Shown: positions 17,436 to 26,880, counted from the stretch's first letter. The stretch is 64,000 bases of DNA from UBA3537 sp964219345 (GCA_964219345.1 CAXPPN010000032.1:1-64000); one strand, 5' to 3'. Notes: generated by a model from the sequence alone, not told the origin. A program made the numbers and translations.

Positions 17436-18476
17436 CTACGATTGAAACTCCCGAATAAATCGATCTATGACAACAGGGACAGCAAATTTTGAAATTTTAG
17501 ACCATTTTACACCATCTTTCAAAGAGCTTGAAGTTTTAATAATCCAAAATTTGATATGAAGTTCTTGATGAGATAATTTATGAACAATATCTTTTTTGTT
17601 GTATAATGATATAGAATCAATGGTCAAATTTTTAATATTTATTTGTTTGATTTTTAGATTTAAGTCAAAAATAGTTTCAGATTTTGATGTTTCAACTAAT
17701 GGAAACTGATACAGGTTTTGCCAAATTCCATTTGAGATGCGTTGTTCCAAAATTGTTTTTTGGTCTTTGGATTGAACCACCAAAAAATTGAAATACTTTT
17801 TCTTGACTTTATTTTTTTTCAATTTTACAGGGAGTTCTGGAATCCTACCAGTGTTAAACGCAACGCAATCCATGGAAAAAGGGCATTTTGAACAATCTGG
17901 AGATTTGGGTTTACATTGTTGTGCGCCAAATTCCATAATGGCTTGATTGTAATCACCAATATTTTTGTTTGGCAAAAGCGATGTAGCAACTGTTTTGAAT
18001 TCTTTTATTCCTTGTGTTGTATTTATAGGAGTATTAATTCCAAAAAAACGAGATAATACTCTATACACATTTCCATCGACAACGGCAGTTTTTTCTTCAA
18101 AGCAAATAGAGGCAATAGCACTTGCAGTATAGTCTCCAACACCTTTGAGCGCTAATAAATCTTTATAATTTTCTGGAAATATTCCGTTTAATTCTTTAGC
18201 AACAAATATTGCGGTTTTGTGCAAATTTCGTGCTCTGGAATAATATCCTAGTCCTTGCCAATCTTTTAATACCATGTCTTCTGATGCTTTTGCAAGGTCA
18301 AAAACAGATGGATAATGCTCAATAAATTTTAAATAATAGGGCATTCCTTGCTGAATTTGGGTCTGTTGGAGTATGATTTCCGACATCCAAATTTTGTATG
18401 GATCTTTGGTGGCACGCCACGGCAAATCTCTTTTGTTTACTAAATACCAATAGGTTAATTTTGAATTAAAGTTCAT
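17436..18476 (-). CDS. mutY: A/G-specific adenine glycosylase MutY
   Basis: Base-excision repair enzyme that removes adenine paired with 8-oxoguanine. ATG 18476 is chosen over an in-frame TTG at 18485, giving 346 residues. In that frame the HhH-GPD domain has the catalytic Glu in MSEIILQQTQ (about 33), the helix-hairpin-helix LKGVGDYTASAI, the catalytic Asp in VVDGNVYRV, and a [4Fe-4S] motif CKPKSPDCSKCPFSMDC. A NUDIX-like C-terminal domain follows. Divergent from HU. Confidence 0.94.
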   Translation of the reverse strand: MNFNSKLTYWYLVNKRDLPWRATKDPYKIWMSEIILQQTQIQQGMPYYLKFIEHYPSVFDLAKASEDMVLKDWQGLGYYSRARNLHKTAIFVAKELNGIFPENYKDLLALKGVGDYTASAIASICFEEKTAVVDGNVYRVLSRFFGINTPINTTQGIKEFKTVATSLLPNKNIGDYNQAIMEFGAQQCKPKSPDCSKCPFSMDCVAFNTGRIPELPVKLKKNKVKKKYFNFLVVQSKDQKTILEQRISNGIWQNLYQFPLVETSKSETIFDLNLKIKQINIKNLTIDSISLYNKKDIVHKLSHQELHIKFWIIKTSSSLKDGVKWSKISKFAVPVVIDRFIREFQS

Positions 18477-18537
18477 TTTTTTCAAGCATCAGCAACAAAA
18501 ATAAACTATTCAACGGATAAATTTTAATTCTCAAGGA

Positions 18538-18569
18538 TTGAAATATTGAATATAAAATACATATATTTG
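18538..18569 (+). promoter_or_regulatory. Promoter of the HU gene (TTG-N21-TATATTTG)
   Basis: TTG (18538-18540) and TATATTTG (18562-18569) are 21 bases apart, a good Bacteroidota promoter. It leaves a leader of about 30 bases before the HU ATG at 18607. Confidence 0.6.
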
Positions 18570-18606
18570 CAGGCCTTGAATGACATTAACTTAAAAGTGC
18601 TATATA

Positions 18607-18897
18607 ATGACAAAAGCAGAAATTGTAACAAAAATTTCTAATGAATTAGGAATTGAAAAAGCAGACGTTTTGGCAACTGTGGAGTCTTTTATGGATGAAG
18701 TGAAAGGATCTCTAGAATCTGGCAACAACGTATACCTCAGAGGTTTTGGAAGTTTCGTGATAAAAACACGTGCAGAAAAAATAGGTAGAAATATCTTAAA
18801 AAATACGTCTATCAAAATTCCTGCACACAATATACCATCATTTAAGCCTTCAAAAGTATTTCTTGAAGGTGTAAAAAAGAAGGTTAAAGTAAATTAA
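18607..18897 (+). CDS. HU family DNA-binding protein
   Basis: 96-residue DNABII protein (MTKAEIVTKISNELGIEKAD start; GNNVYLRGFGSFVIKTRAEK core). The beta-arm has the family RNxxxN pattern replaced by GRNILKNTSIKIPAHNIPSF, as usual in Bacteroidota HU. It compacts and bends DNA. It is read with the 29-residue basic protein 23 bases downstream. Confidence 0.93.
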   Translation: MTKAEIVTKISNELGIEKADVLATVESFMDEVKGSLESGNNVYLRGFGSFVIKTRAEKIGRNILKNTSIKIPAHNIPSFKPSKVFLEGVKKKVKVN

Positions 18898-18920
18898 TTA
18901 ATTATAAAAAAAAGGTATAT

Positions 18921-19010
18921 ATGCCCAGTGGTAAAAAACGTAAAAGACACAAGGTAGCAACGCACAAGCGTAAGAAACGTCGTCGTGCAAACCGACACAA
19001 AAAAAAGTAA
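18921..19010 (+). CDS. 29-residue basic AURKAIP1/COX24-type ribosomal protein
   Basis: ATG 18921 to TAA 19010 encodes 29 residues, over half of them Lys, Arg or His, beginning MPSGKKRKRHKVATHKRKK. From memory this matches the small Bacteroidota proteins with an AURKAIP1/COX24 domain, related to mitochondrial mS38 and the short basic bS22 of actinobacteria, which bind the small ribosomal subunit. It lies 23 bases after HU and is followed by a terminator hairpin. The ribosomal role is inferred from family knowledge. Confidence 0.85.
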   Translation: MPSGKKRKRHKVATHKRKKRRRANRHKKK

Positions 19011-19042
19011 ACTGATTAAGTAGCATTTGCTACTTTTTCAGT
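19011..19042 (+). terminator. Terminator after HU and the COX24-type gene
   Basis: AAGTAGC-ATTT-GCTACTT forms a 7-bp stem at 19018-19035, extended by an outer ACTGA/TCAGT pairing (19011-19015 with 19038-19042). It starts right after the stop codon; the T-run lies within the 3' side. Confidence 0.6.
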
Positions 19043-19226
19043 TTTAAAACAAACGTTCATTGAAATCAAATTCATGTTTTGTTGATTTTACCTAATTGAC
19101 AAACTGAATTTAACGGGATTAAATCCTGTGAAAATTTAATTTACAAGAAAATATATTCGAGTAAATATAAATTATTGTATCATCCATCTGTGCAACACAA
19201 CTGTTGTATAGATTAAAATTAACACT

Positions 19227-20774
19227 ATGAATAAAGAATTAATAATTCGATCCAGTTCAGACAATGTTGATTTTGCCTTATTAAAAGATGGAAAACTAAT
19301 TGAATTTCAAAAAGACAAGGAAAATAATAAATTTTCTGTTGGCGATGTGTTTTTAGCCAAAGTAAGAAAATCTATTCCAGGACTCAACGCTGCATTTGTT
19401 AATGTAGGTTATCACAAAGATGCATTTTTGCATTATCATGATTTGGGGCCAAAACTGCCTTCATTATTGAAATTCATAAAACGTGTAAGTACAGGTAAAC
19501 AAAAAGACTTTTCTCTTAAAGATTTTTCTTATGAAAAAGACATCCATAAAGATGGTAAAATAGATAAAGTTATTCATCCAAATCAAACTTTATTGGTTCA
19601 AATTGTAAAAGAACCAATATCATCTAAGGGGCCAAGAATTAGTTCAGAAATATCATTTGCGGGGCGCTATTTGGTATTAGTACCATTTTCGGATCGTATT
19701 TCAATTTCTCAAAAAATTGAAAGTCGTGCAGAAAAAGAACGATTAAAACGATTGGTAAAAAGTATTACACCCAAAGGATTTGGGGTCATTATTAGAACTG
19801 TTGCCAAAGGCAAAAAGGTAGCAGAGCTCGATAAAGATTTACAAAATTTGTATTCAAAATGGGAAGCTGTATGTAAAAGCATTCCAAAGGCACACATGCC
19901 AAGCAAAGTTTTGGGTGAAATGAACAAAGCTTCATCTATTTTGAGAGATATTTTTAATGACAGTTTTACAAAAATAACTGTAGATGATAAGGATCTTTGC
20001 GAAAAAATAAAAGATTATGTATTTGAAATCGCACCCCACAAAGAATCTATAGTTAAACACTACAATTCCAAAACCCCAATTTTTGAAAAACATGGAATTG
20101 AACGTCAAATAAAAACATCCTTTGGCAAAACAGTTTCATTACCAAAAGGAGCATATCTTATTATAGAGCATACCGAAGCTCTTCATGTTGTAGATGTCAA
20201 TAGTGGCAATAGAACAAGTAAAGAAAAAAACCAAGAAGACACCGCTATCGAGGTGAATTTAATTGCAGCAACAGAGCTTGCAAGACAATTTAGACTTCGC
20301 GATATGGGTGGAATTATTGTGGTGGATTTCATTGACATGAATAGTGCAGAGAATCGAAAAAAACTATTCAATCATTTAAGAGATGAAATGAAAGACGATC
20401 GGGCAAAACATAAGATTTTGCCACCAAGTAAATTTGGACTTATCCAAATCACACGACAGCGTGTTCGTCCAGAAATGAATATCAAAACAAAAGAAGCAAA
20501 TCCAAACGGAATAAATGGTTCTGAGGTAGAAGCTCCAATTGTTTTGATAGACAAAATTAGTCATCAACTCGATCAAATTATCAAAAAAGGACATAAAAAG
20601 GTGACTTTAAACACACACCCTTTTATAGCCGCCTTTATTACAAAAGGGTTCCCATCAATTCGTTTGAAATGGTATTTTCAACACAAAAAATGGGTTAAAA
20701 TTATGCCTAGAGATGCTTACACATACTTAGAATATCGTTTTAAAAACGATAACGGCAAAACCATTAAATTGTAA
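19227..20774 (+). CDS. rng: Ribonuclease E/G family protein
   Basis: Single-strand endoribonuclease, 515 residues. An S1-like domain lies at about 35-130 (GDVFLAKVRKSIPGLNAAFVN). The catalytic Asp pair sits in VVDVNSG (about 325) and VVDFIDMN (about 370). RQRVRPEM follows, but the CPxC zinc-link expected after it is absent: residues around 425-432 read NPNGINGS. The C-terminal small domain is present and there is no degradosome tail. The 5' region from 19043 to 19226 has no TAnnTTTG box, but has a short inverted repeat ACAAC-T-GTTGT at 19197-19207. Confidence 0.93.
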   Translation: MNKELIIRSSSDNVDFALLKDGKLIEFQKDKENNKFSVGDVFLAKVRKSIPGLNAAFVNVGYHKDAFLHYHDLGPKLPSLLKFIKRVSTGKQKDFSLKDFSYEKDIHKDGKIDKVIHPNQTLLVQIVKEPISSKGPRISSEISFAGRYLVLVPFSDRISISQKIESRAEKERLKRLVKSITPKGFGVIIRTVAKGKKVAELDKDLQNLYSKWEAVCKSIPKAHMPSKVLGEMNKASSILRDIFNDSFTKITVDDKDLCEKIKDYVFEIAPHKESIVKHYNSKTPIFEKHGIERQIKTSFGKTVSLPKGAYLIIEHTEALHVVDVNSGNRTSKEKNQEDTAIEVNLIAATELARQFRLRDMGGIIVVDFIDMNSAENRKKLFNHLRDEMKDDRAKHKILPPSKFGLIQITRQRVRPEMNIKTKEANPNGINGSEVEAPIVLIDKISHQLDQIIKKGHKKVTLNTHPFIAAFITKGFPSIRLKWYFQHKKWVKIMPRDAYTYLEYRFKNDNGKTIKL

Positions 20775-20781
20775 CTAAAAA

Positions 20782-20813
20782 AGCCTTATGCAAAAATGCA
20801 TAAGGCTTTTTTT
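20782..20813. terminator. Bidirectional terminator between rng and leuB
   Basis: AGCCTTATGC (20782-20791) pairs perfectly with GCATAAGGCT (20798-20807) around a short A-rich loop, flanked by an A-run and a T-run of six or more. This is a classic intrinsic terminator usable by both convergent genes. Confidence 0.88.
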
Positions 20814-20832
20814 ATGAACTTACTCAATACGA

Positions 20833-21951
20833 TTAAATAATCGTAGACTGTCCTAAATATATATTAGAAAAATTCAAATTAGAATCTTCAGGATTATTGA
20901 TAAAATCTTCAATAAAATCACCAACTTTTCCTGTAGTTACGTTATCGTATTTTTGATTTAAATCTGGTGTAGTAATCTGTAAATGTAAAGATTTGTCTAC
21001 TGCTTTTCTTATCATATCGGCTTCTTCTTTCAAGTCAAAATGATCTAGCAGCATTGCAGCAGAAAGTATTGAAGCAACAGGATTTGCAATCCCTTTTCCT
21101 GTAGCTTGAGGATAAGAGCCGTGTATAGGTTCAAACATTGCATATTTTTTTCCTACAGATGCAGAGGCCAATAGTCCAATGGAACCTCCAATAACGCTAG
21201 CTTCGTCGCTAATGATGTCGCCAAATAAGTTCTCTGTAAGAATGACATCAAATTGGGTAGGATTTAAAATCATTTGCATAGCAGCGTTGTCTACAAATAG
21301 GAATGCAAGTTCTACATCAGAATATTCTTTTCCTACTTCAGTTACGACCTTTCGCCAAAGTCGAGAGCTTTCCAAAACATTGGCTTTATCGACGAGTGTT
21401 ACTTTTTTGCTTCTTTTTCGAGCTGCTTTAAAAGCAAGGTGCGTTATACGTTCAATTTCTTCACGAGTGTAGGTACAAAGATCAGAGGCCATGTTGCCAT
21501 CTTCACTTATTTTCTTTTCTCCAAAATACAAACCTCCTGTAAGTTCTCTATAAATGCTAATATCTGTACCCTTAATGATGCTTTTCTTTAGAGGAGACTT
21601 TTTAAGTAACCTGTCATAAGCCTTGACGGGCCTAATATTTGCAAACAGCTCTAGTTCTTTTCTTAGCTTTAGTAACCCTTGTTCTGGGCGTACTTTTGCC
21701 GATGGATTATTATCATATTTTGGATCACCAATAGCGCCAAAAAGGATAGCATCAGTGGATTTGCACAAATTAAGCGTGCTTTCTGGCAATGGGTCGTTGT
21801 GATTGTCTATTGCAATGGCACCAACATCGGCGTATGTGTATTCAAATTTATGGTTGAAGTTTTGAGCAATTGCATCCAAAACCTTAACCGCTTGTTCTGT
21901 AACTTCTGGACCAATACCATCTCCTGGTAGTACAGCAATTTTTAAGTTCAT
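20833..21951 (-). CDS. leuB: 3-isopropylmalate dehydrogenase LeuB
   Basis: Oxidises and decarboxylates 3-isopropylmalate with NAD+ in leucine synthesis. 372 residues. The N-terminal MNLKIAVLPGDGIGPEVTEQ, the substrate Arg motif FANIRPVKAY, RELTGGLYFG, and FEPIHGSYPQATGKGIANP are all present. Its start overlaps the leuD stop by four bases (ATGA). Last gene of leuACDB. Confidence 0.96.
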   Translation of the reverse strand: MNLKIAVLPGDGIGPEVTEQAVKVLDAIAQNFNHKFEYTYADVGAIAIDNHNDPLPESTLNLCKSTDAILFGAIGDPKYDNNPSAKVRPEQGLLKLRKELELFANIRPVKAYDRLLKKSPLKKSIIKGTDISIYRELTGGLYFGEKKISEDGNMASDLCTYTREEIERITHLAFKAARKRSKKVTLVDKANVLESSRLWRKVVTEVGKEYSDVELAFLFVDNAAMQMILNPTQFDVILTENLFGDIISDEASVIGGSIGLLASASVGKKYAMFEPIHGSYPQATGKGIANPVASILSAAMLLDHFDLKEEADMIRKAVDKSLHLQITTPDLNQKYDNVTTGKVGDFIEDFINNPEDSNLNFSNIYLGQSTII

Positions 21952-22544
21952 AGTGAATGTGTTTTTTGAAGTTCAAAGGCTTCAATTTTATCTTTTTTGC
22001 TTAACAAATAATCAATATCATCGTATCCGTTGATGAGACATGTTTTTTTGTAGGAATCAATGTCAAATGTAGCTTTAATATCAGTTCCCAAGACCGATAA
22101 TGTTTGGGTTTCAAGATTGACTTCAAATTGAGTCATAGCATTTTTTTCTATGGCCTGAAACAATTGTTGAAGAATATCTTCAGAAACTTGAATGGGCAAC
22201 AAACCATTATTGAGAGCGTTTCCTTTAAAAATATCTGCAAAAAAACTAGAAATAATCACCTTGAAGCCGTATCCTACAAGCGCCCAGGCTGCATGTTCAC
22301 GACTAGATCCACAACCAAAATTATCACCAGCAACAAGAATACTACCACTATATTTGTTATTGTTAAGAGCAAAATCTGGAATTAAATGGTCTTGTTTATC
22401 ATAGCGCCAATCTCTAAATAAATTATCTCCAAATCCCTTTTTATCAGTAGCCTTTAAAAAGCGTGCAGGAATAATTTGATCGGTATCAACATTTGATATA
22501 TTTAATGGAATTGTTGTGGATATTAGGGTTGAAAATTTTTCCAT
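21948..22544 (-). CDS. leuD: 3-isopropylmalate dehydratase small subunit LeuD
   Basis: 198-residue small (swivel) subunit of isopropylmalate isomerase. Motifs NVDTDQIIPARFLK near residue 19 and DNFGCGSSREHAAWAL near residue 73 are diagnostic. It shares one base with leuC upstream and four with leuB downstream. Confidence 0.96.
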   Translation of the reverse strand: MEKFSTLISTTIPLNISNVDTDQIIPARFLKATDKKGFGDNLFRDWRYDKQDHLIPDFALNNNKYSGSILVAGDNFGCGSSREHAAWALVGYGFKVIISSFFADIFKGNALNNGLLPIQVSEDILQQLFQAIEKNAMTQFEVNLETQTLSVLGTDIKATFDIDSYKKTCLINGYDDIDYLLSKKDKIEAFELQKTHSL

Positions 22545-23926
22545 TATGCAAGTTGTTTTGAGATGTCTATTATTGTTCCTTCTACGGCAGTAGCTGCTGC
22601 TACCAAAGGACTTGCGAGTATTGTTCGAGATCCTTGCCCTTGTCGTCCTTCAAAGTTTCTGTTTGAAGTAGATACACAATATTCTCCTTGTGGAATTTTA
22701 TCATCATTCATTGCCAAGCAAGCTGAACAACCGGGTTGTCTGAGTTCAAATCCTGCTGATTCAAAAATATCTTTTAGTCCTTCTGCAATAATTTGTGCTT
22801 CTACTTGTCGGCTTCCAGGAACTAGCCATGCCGTAACATTATTAGCTTTATGTTTACCTTTGATGTAGTCAGCTGCTACACGAAAATCTTCAATTCTAGA
22901 GTTCGTGCAACTTCCAATAAAAACATAATTTATAGGTTTTCCAATTAAAGATTCTCCTTCTGAAAAGTTCATATATGCCAAAGATTTTTTATCGGATTCA
23001 TTTTCTGAATTTGGAATATTTTCAGAAATTTTAATCCCCATTCCAGGATTTGTACCGTAAGTAATCATTGGCTCGATGTCTTCGGCATCAAAAACATACT
23101 CTTTGTCAAATGTAGCGCCTTCATCTGTTGGGAGCGTTTTCCAGTAGGCGATTTTGTTTTCAAAATCTTTTCCTTTAGGAGCAAATTCTCGACCTTTTAT
23201 ATATTCAAATGTCGTTTCATCAGGCGCAATCATACCGCCTCTAGCACCCATTTCAATACTCATATTACAGACGGTCATACGACCTTCCATACTCATATTT
23301 TCAAAAACATCGCCTGCATATTCACAAAAATAGCCTGTACCAGAATTTGTTCCTAGCTTTGAAATTATATACAAAATGACATCTTTGGGTAAAACACCTT
23401 TTTTGAGTGTTCCATTAACGGTTACTCTAAGGCTTTTGGGCTTTGTTAAAAGCAGACATTGACTTGCAAAAACTTGTGCAACTTGACTGGTGCCAATTCC
23501 AAATGCAATTGTTCCGAAAGCGCCGTGTGTGGAAGTGTGACTATCGCCACAAACCATGGTCATACCAGGTTGAGTAACACCAAGTTCTGGTGCCATGACA
23601 TGAACAATACCATTGTACTTATGCCCAAGTTCGTACAAGGTAATATTATTTTTTTTGCAATTTTTGGCCAATTGCTGCAATTGATGTCTCGATAATTTAT
23701 CTCTTACAGGCAGATGCTGATTTTGTGTTGGTGTGTTGTGGTCGGCAGTAGCCACAATTTGATTGGGTCTAAAGATTGGAATATTTCTATTTTCCAATTC
23801 ACTAAATGCTTGAGGACTGGTGACCTCATGAATCAAGTGTTTATCTATATACAAGATTTGTGGACCATTTTCAATAGTGTCCACTACATGTGCATCCCAA
23901 ACCTTATCAAATAAAGTTTTTTTCAT
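22544..23926 (-). CDS. leuC: 3-isopropylmalate dehydratase large subunit LeuC
   Basis: 460-residue aconitase-family subunit carrying the [4Fe-4S] cluster. Cluster ligands are the Cys of FIGSCTNSR and the two in PGCSACLAM. Substrate-side motifs are DHNTPTQ near 62 and GDSHTSTHGAFG near 128. It depends on Fe-S assembly, for which the SUF operon is elsewhere in the window. It follows leuA by 7 bases. Confidence 0.96.
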   Translation of the reverse strand: MKKTLFDKVWDAHVVDTIENGPQILYIDKHLIHEVTSPQAFSELENRNIPIFRPNQIVATADHNTPTQNQHLPVRDKLSRHQLQQLAKNCKKNNITLYELGHKYNGIVHVMAPELGVTQPGMTMVCGDSHTSTHGAFGTIAFGIGTSQVAQVFASQCLLLTKPKSLRVTVNGTLKKGVLPKDVILYIISKLGTNSGTGYFCEYAGDVFENMSMEGRMTVCNMSIEMGARGGMIAPDETTFEYIKGREFAPKGKDFENKIAYWKTLPTDEGATFDKEYVFDAEDIEPMITYGTNPGMGIKISENIPNSENESDKKSLAYMNFSEGESLIGKPINYVFIGSCTNSRIEDFRVAADYIKGKHKANNVTAWLVPGSRQVEAQIIAEGLKDIFESAGFELRQPGCSACLAMNDDKIPQGEYCVSTSNRNFEGRQGQGSRTILASPLVAAATAVEGTIIDISKQLA

Positions 23927-23933
23927 GATATAA

Positions 23934-25103
23934 TTAGCGAAGTTCGTTATAAATTGAACTAGATTCTATAATTGTATGTATGTCGCTATCATTAACTTCT
24001 TTTTTTGCATCAGCATATTTTAAAAAGTCTTTATAAACAACATCAAGTTGTAATTTTGTCAATTCGTAACCTACATTTTTGGCTCTGTAGGCCAATGCTG
24101 CTCGCCCACTTCTTGCAGTAAGTACAATAGCGGATTCAGTGACTCCAACATCTTTTGGGTCAATAATTTCGTAAGTTTCTCTATTTTTTATCACACCATC
24201 TTGATGGATGCCAGAACTATGTGCAAATGCGTTTGCGCCTACTATAGCCTTATTAGGTTGAGCAAAAATACCCATGTGTTCTGATACAAGTTGACTCAAT
24301 CCAAAAAGCATTGAAGTATTAATGTTGGTGTCTAGATTTAAGTATGGGTGTTGTTTCATAATCATCACTACTTCTTCTAGGGCAGTATTTCCAGCACGCT
24401 CTCCAATACCATTGATTGTACACTCAATTTGTCTGGCACCATTTATAGCACCTTCAATAGAATTGGCAGTGGCCAATCCTAAATCGTTGTGACAATGACA
24501 GGATAATATTACCTTGTCAATACCTTTTACATTTTCTTTAAGGTACTTGATTTTTGCCCCATATTCGTGTGGAAGACAATAGCCTGTTGTATCTGGAATA
24601 TTAAGAACAGTTGCTCCTGCTTTTATGACTGCTTCACAAACTCTTGCAAGATATTCGTTGTCTGTTCGCCCAGCATCTTCTGCATAAAATTCAACGTCTT
24701 CGACAAAAGATTTTGCATAAGCTACTGCTGCAATTGCTCGTTCAATGATAGCTTCTTTATTGGAACGAAATTTAAATTTAATATGTGAGTCTGAAGTGCC
24801 AATACCGGTGTGAATTCTTGGTTTTTTGGCATGTTGAAGTGCTTCAGCAGCAACTTTGATGTCGTTCTCAACAGACCTCGTTAGTCCACAAACGGTTGCA
24901 TTTTTAACAATTTTTGAAACTGCTTCAACAGATGAAAAATCACCTGGACTAGAGACAGGAAATCCAGCCTCAATGATGTCAACACCTAACAAATCTAACT
25001 GCTCCGCAATAATGATTTTTTGATCAGTATTTAACTTGCACCCAGGTACTTGTTCTCCATCTCTTAAGGTTGTGTCAAATATTTGAACGTTTGTGTTAGA
25101 CAT
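23934..25103 (-). CDS. leuA: 2-isopropylmalate synthase LeuA, short form
   Basis: Condenses acetyl-CoA with 2-oxoisovalerate, the first step of leucine synthesis. Motifs: FDTTLRDGEQVPG near 9 and 22, GAGFPVSSPGDF-type (EAGFPVSSPGDF) near 41, and SCHCHNDLGLATANS near 200. At 389 residues it has the TIM barrel and linker, but not the roughly 130-residue C-terminal LeuA dimer domain that binds leucine in classic enzymes. First gene of leuACDB. The leader (25104-25251, shared with the divergent gene) shows only TATATTTA as a possible -7 box and no obvious leucine leader peptide. Confidence 0.92.
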   Translation of the reverse strand: MSNTNVQIFDTTLRDGEQVPGCKLNTDQKIIIAEQLDLLGVDIIEAGFPVSSPGDFSSVEAVSKIVKNATVCGLTRSVENDIKVAAEALQHAKKPRIHTGIGTSDSHIKFKFRSNKEAIIERAIAAVAYAKSFVEDVEFYAEDAGRTDNEYLARVCEAVIKAGATVLNIPDTTGYCLPHEYGAKIKYLKENVKGIDKVILSCHCHNDLGLATANSIEGAINGARQIECTINGIGERAGNTALEEVVMIMKQHPYLNLDTNINTSMLFGLSQLVSEHMGIFAQPNKAIVGANAFAHSSGIHQDGVIKNRETYEIIDPKDVGVTESAIVLTARSGRAALAYRAKNVGYELTKLQLDVVYKDFLKYADAKKEVNDSDIHTIIESSSIYNELR

Positions 25104-25190
25104 ATCTGTAAATATATTATATATTGTCTTGCGAATTTAATTTTTTTTAAAATATTTTACCTAAAGTAATATTAATTATTTTACGACGTT

Positions 25191-25198
25191 TATCTTTG
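25191..25198 (+). promoter_or_regulatory. Bacteroidota -7 box (TATCTTTG)
   Basis: TATCTTTG fits TAnnTTTG, about 54 bases before the ATG at 25252. No TTG at ideal distance was seen. Confidence 0.5.
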
Positions 25199-25251
25199 CA
25201 TATTAAAAATTAATCAATTGATTTTCAGTTAATTGTGTCGGATTTTAAATT

Positions 25252-26802
25252 ATGACTAAACCACAAAAAGACAACTTATTTGTTTTAATAAGATCGCTTA
25301 CGAAGTCCGAAAAGAGACAGTTTAAGCTCTACATTGGTCGTCTTGGGGTCAATGAAGACTCAAAATTCCTGTTATTGTTTAAAGTTTTAGAAAAACTAAA
25401 AGTTTATGACGAACGTGCTATTTTAGAAGAAGGTTTTGTAAAAAAACAGCAGTTATCCAATCTTAAAGCGCATTTGTACAAACAAATATTAATTAGTCTT
25501 CGTCTCAATCCATCGCATCAAAATTTAAGAATTCAACTACGTGAGCAACTAGATTTTGCCACAATTCTATACCATAAAGGCTTATATAAACAAAGTTTGA
25601 AAATTCTTGATAAAGCAAAATCGTTGGCGATTTCAAATCAAGAAAAAAATATTGCTTATGAGATTGTAGAGCTTGAAAAAGTTGTTGAATCTCAATACAT
25701 TACAAGAAGTTTGAGTAGTCGAGCAGATGAACTTACCTTACAGGCCAAATCTTTGAGTAGTCAAAATTTAATTGCGAGTAAACTTTCCAATTTATCGCTT
25801 CAACTTTATGGGTTATTTCTAAAAACAGGATATGTAAAAAACGATGCAGAATATCAAAAAGTAAAAAATTATTTTAATAAACGAATGCCTAAATTTGAAG
25901 TAAGTGAACTTGGTTTCCGAGAAAAATTGTGGCTTTACAAATCTTATTTATGGTACAGTTTTTTAATTCAAGATTTCAAATCTTGCTACAAATATTCAAG
26001 AAAGTGGGTTGATTTGTTTTATGATAACGAATCAATGATTCGGCTCAATCCTGTATTTTTTCTAAGAGGCTATCAATATTTACTGGAAGCTTTATTTTTT
26101 ATAAAACATCATCAAAAATTTCAAGAGGCGTTAAAGGAATTAGAAGAAATTATTCAAAAACCATGGTTTCCTCGTGACGAAAATATTGACAGTTTAATAT
26201 TCTTGTACTTATATTTAAACAAATTGAATTTGCATTTCATTGAAGGAAGTTTCGAGAAAGGCTTGCCTTTGATTGATGATGTTGTAGGTGGTTTAAAAGA
26301 ACATTCTAATCAAATAGATGAACATCATGTTATGGTATTCTATTATAAAATTGCCAGTCTTTATTTTGGAATGGAAGATTATAAAAATGCTATAAAATAT
26401 CTTTCAAAGATTATCAATAATAAATCACTTCAAATGCGGGAAGATTTGCTCTGCTTTTCTAGAATTTTGAACCTTGTTGCACATTATGAAGCGGGTGAGG
26501 ATCATGATTTAGACCGCCTGATAAAAAATACCTATAAGTTTCTAATAAAAATGCAAGATTTATATGCTGTACAACAAGAAATGGTCAATTTTCTTAGAGG
26601 TCTTGGTGATATTTATCCACAGCAATTGAAGGCAGCGTTTATAGAATTGCATGTAAAATTAGTTGCTTACGAAAACCATCCTTACGAGCGTCGTGCTTTT
26701 TTATACCTTGATATTATTTCCTGGCTAGAAAGTAAAATAGAAAATAAATCTACAGCAGACATAATTAAAGAAAAATTCACTAAATCTAAATACTTAATTT
26801 AA
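25252..26802 (+). CDS. Helical-repeat (TPR-like) protein, function unknown
   Basis: 516 residues with no signal peptide or membrane segment. It is almost entirely amphipathic helices with TPR-like pairs (for example ILYHKGLYKQSLKILDKAKS near 104 and KIASLYFGMEDYKNAIKYL near 367). The N-terminal block LIRSLTKSEKRQFKLYI recurs, from memory, in flavobacterial hypothetical proteins. It probably mediates protein contacts. It is divergent from leuA and upstream of the SAM riboswitch; no functional link to either is shown. Confidence 0.75.
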   Translation: MTKPQKDNLFVLIRSLTKSEKRQFKLYIGRLGVNEDSKFLLLFKVLEKLKVYDERAILEEGFVKKQQLSNLKAHLYKQILISLRLNPSHQNLRIQLREQLDFATILYHKGLYKQSLKILDKAKSLAISNQEKNIAYEIVELEKVVESQYITRSLSSRADELTLQAKSLSSQNLIASKLSNLSLQLYGLFLKTGYVKNDAEYQKVKNYFNKRMPKFEVSELGFREKLWLYKSYLWYSFLIQDFKSCYKYSRKWVDLFYDNESMIRLNPVFFLRGYQYLLEALFFIKHHQKFQEALKELEEIIQKPWFPRDENIDSLIFLYLYLNKLNLHFIEGSFEKGLPLIDDVVGGLKEHSNQIDEHHVMVFYYKIASLYFGMEDYKNAIKYLSKIINNKSLQMREDLLCFSRILNLVAHYEAGEDHDLDRLIKNTYKFLIKMQDLYAVQQEMVNFLRGLGDIYPQQLKAAFIELHVKLVAYENHPYERRAFLYLDIISWLESKIENKSTADIIKEKFTKSKYLI

Positions 26803-26818
26803 TTTTTACAGAAAAAAA

Positions 26819-26843
26819 TTTGGTTATTTGAATTTTATATTTG
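26819..26843 (+). promoter_or_regulatory. Promoter ahead of the SAM riboswitch
   Basis: TTTG at 26819-26822 and TATATTTG at 26836-26843 give a 13-base spacer. A second box, AATATTTG at 26844-26851, gives 21. Either would start transcription shortly before the riboswitch at 26881. Confidence 0.5.
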
Positions 26844-26880
26844 AATATTTGCATTCATAAAGTTCAAAAACTTATTGAAG

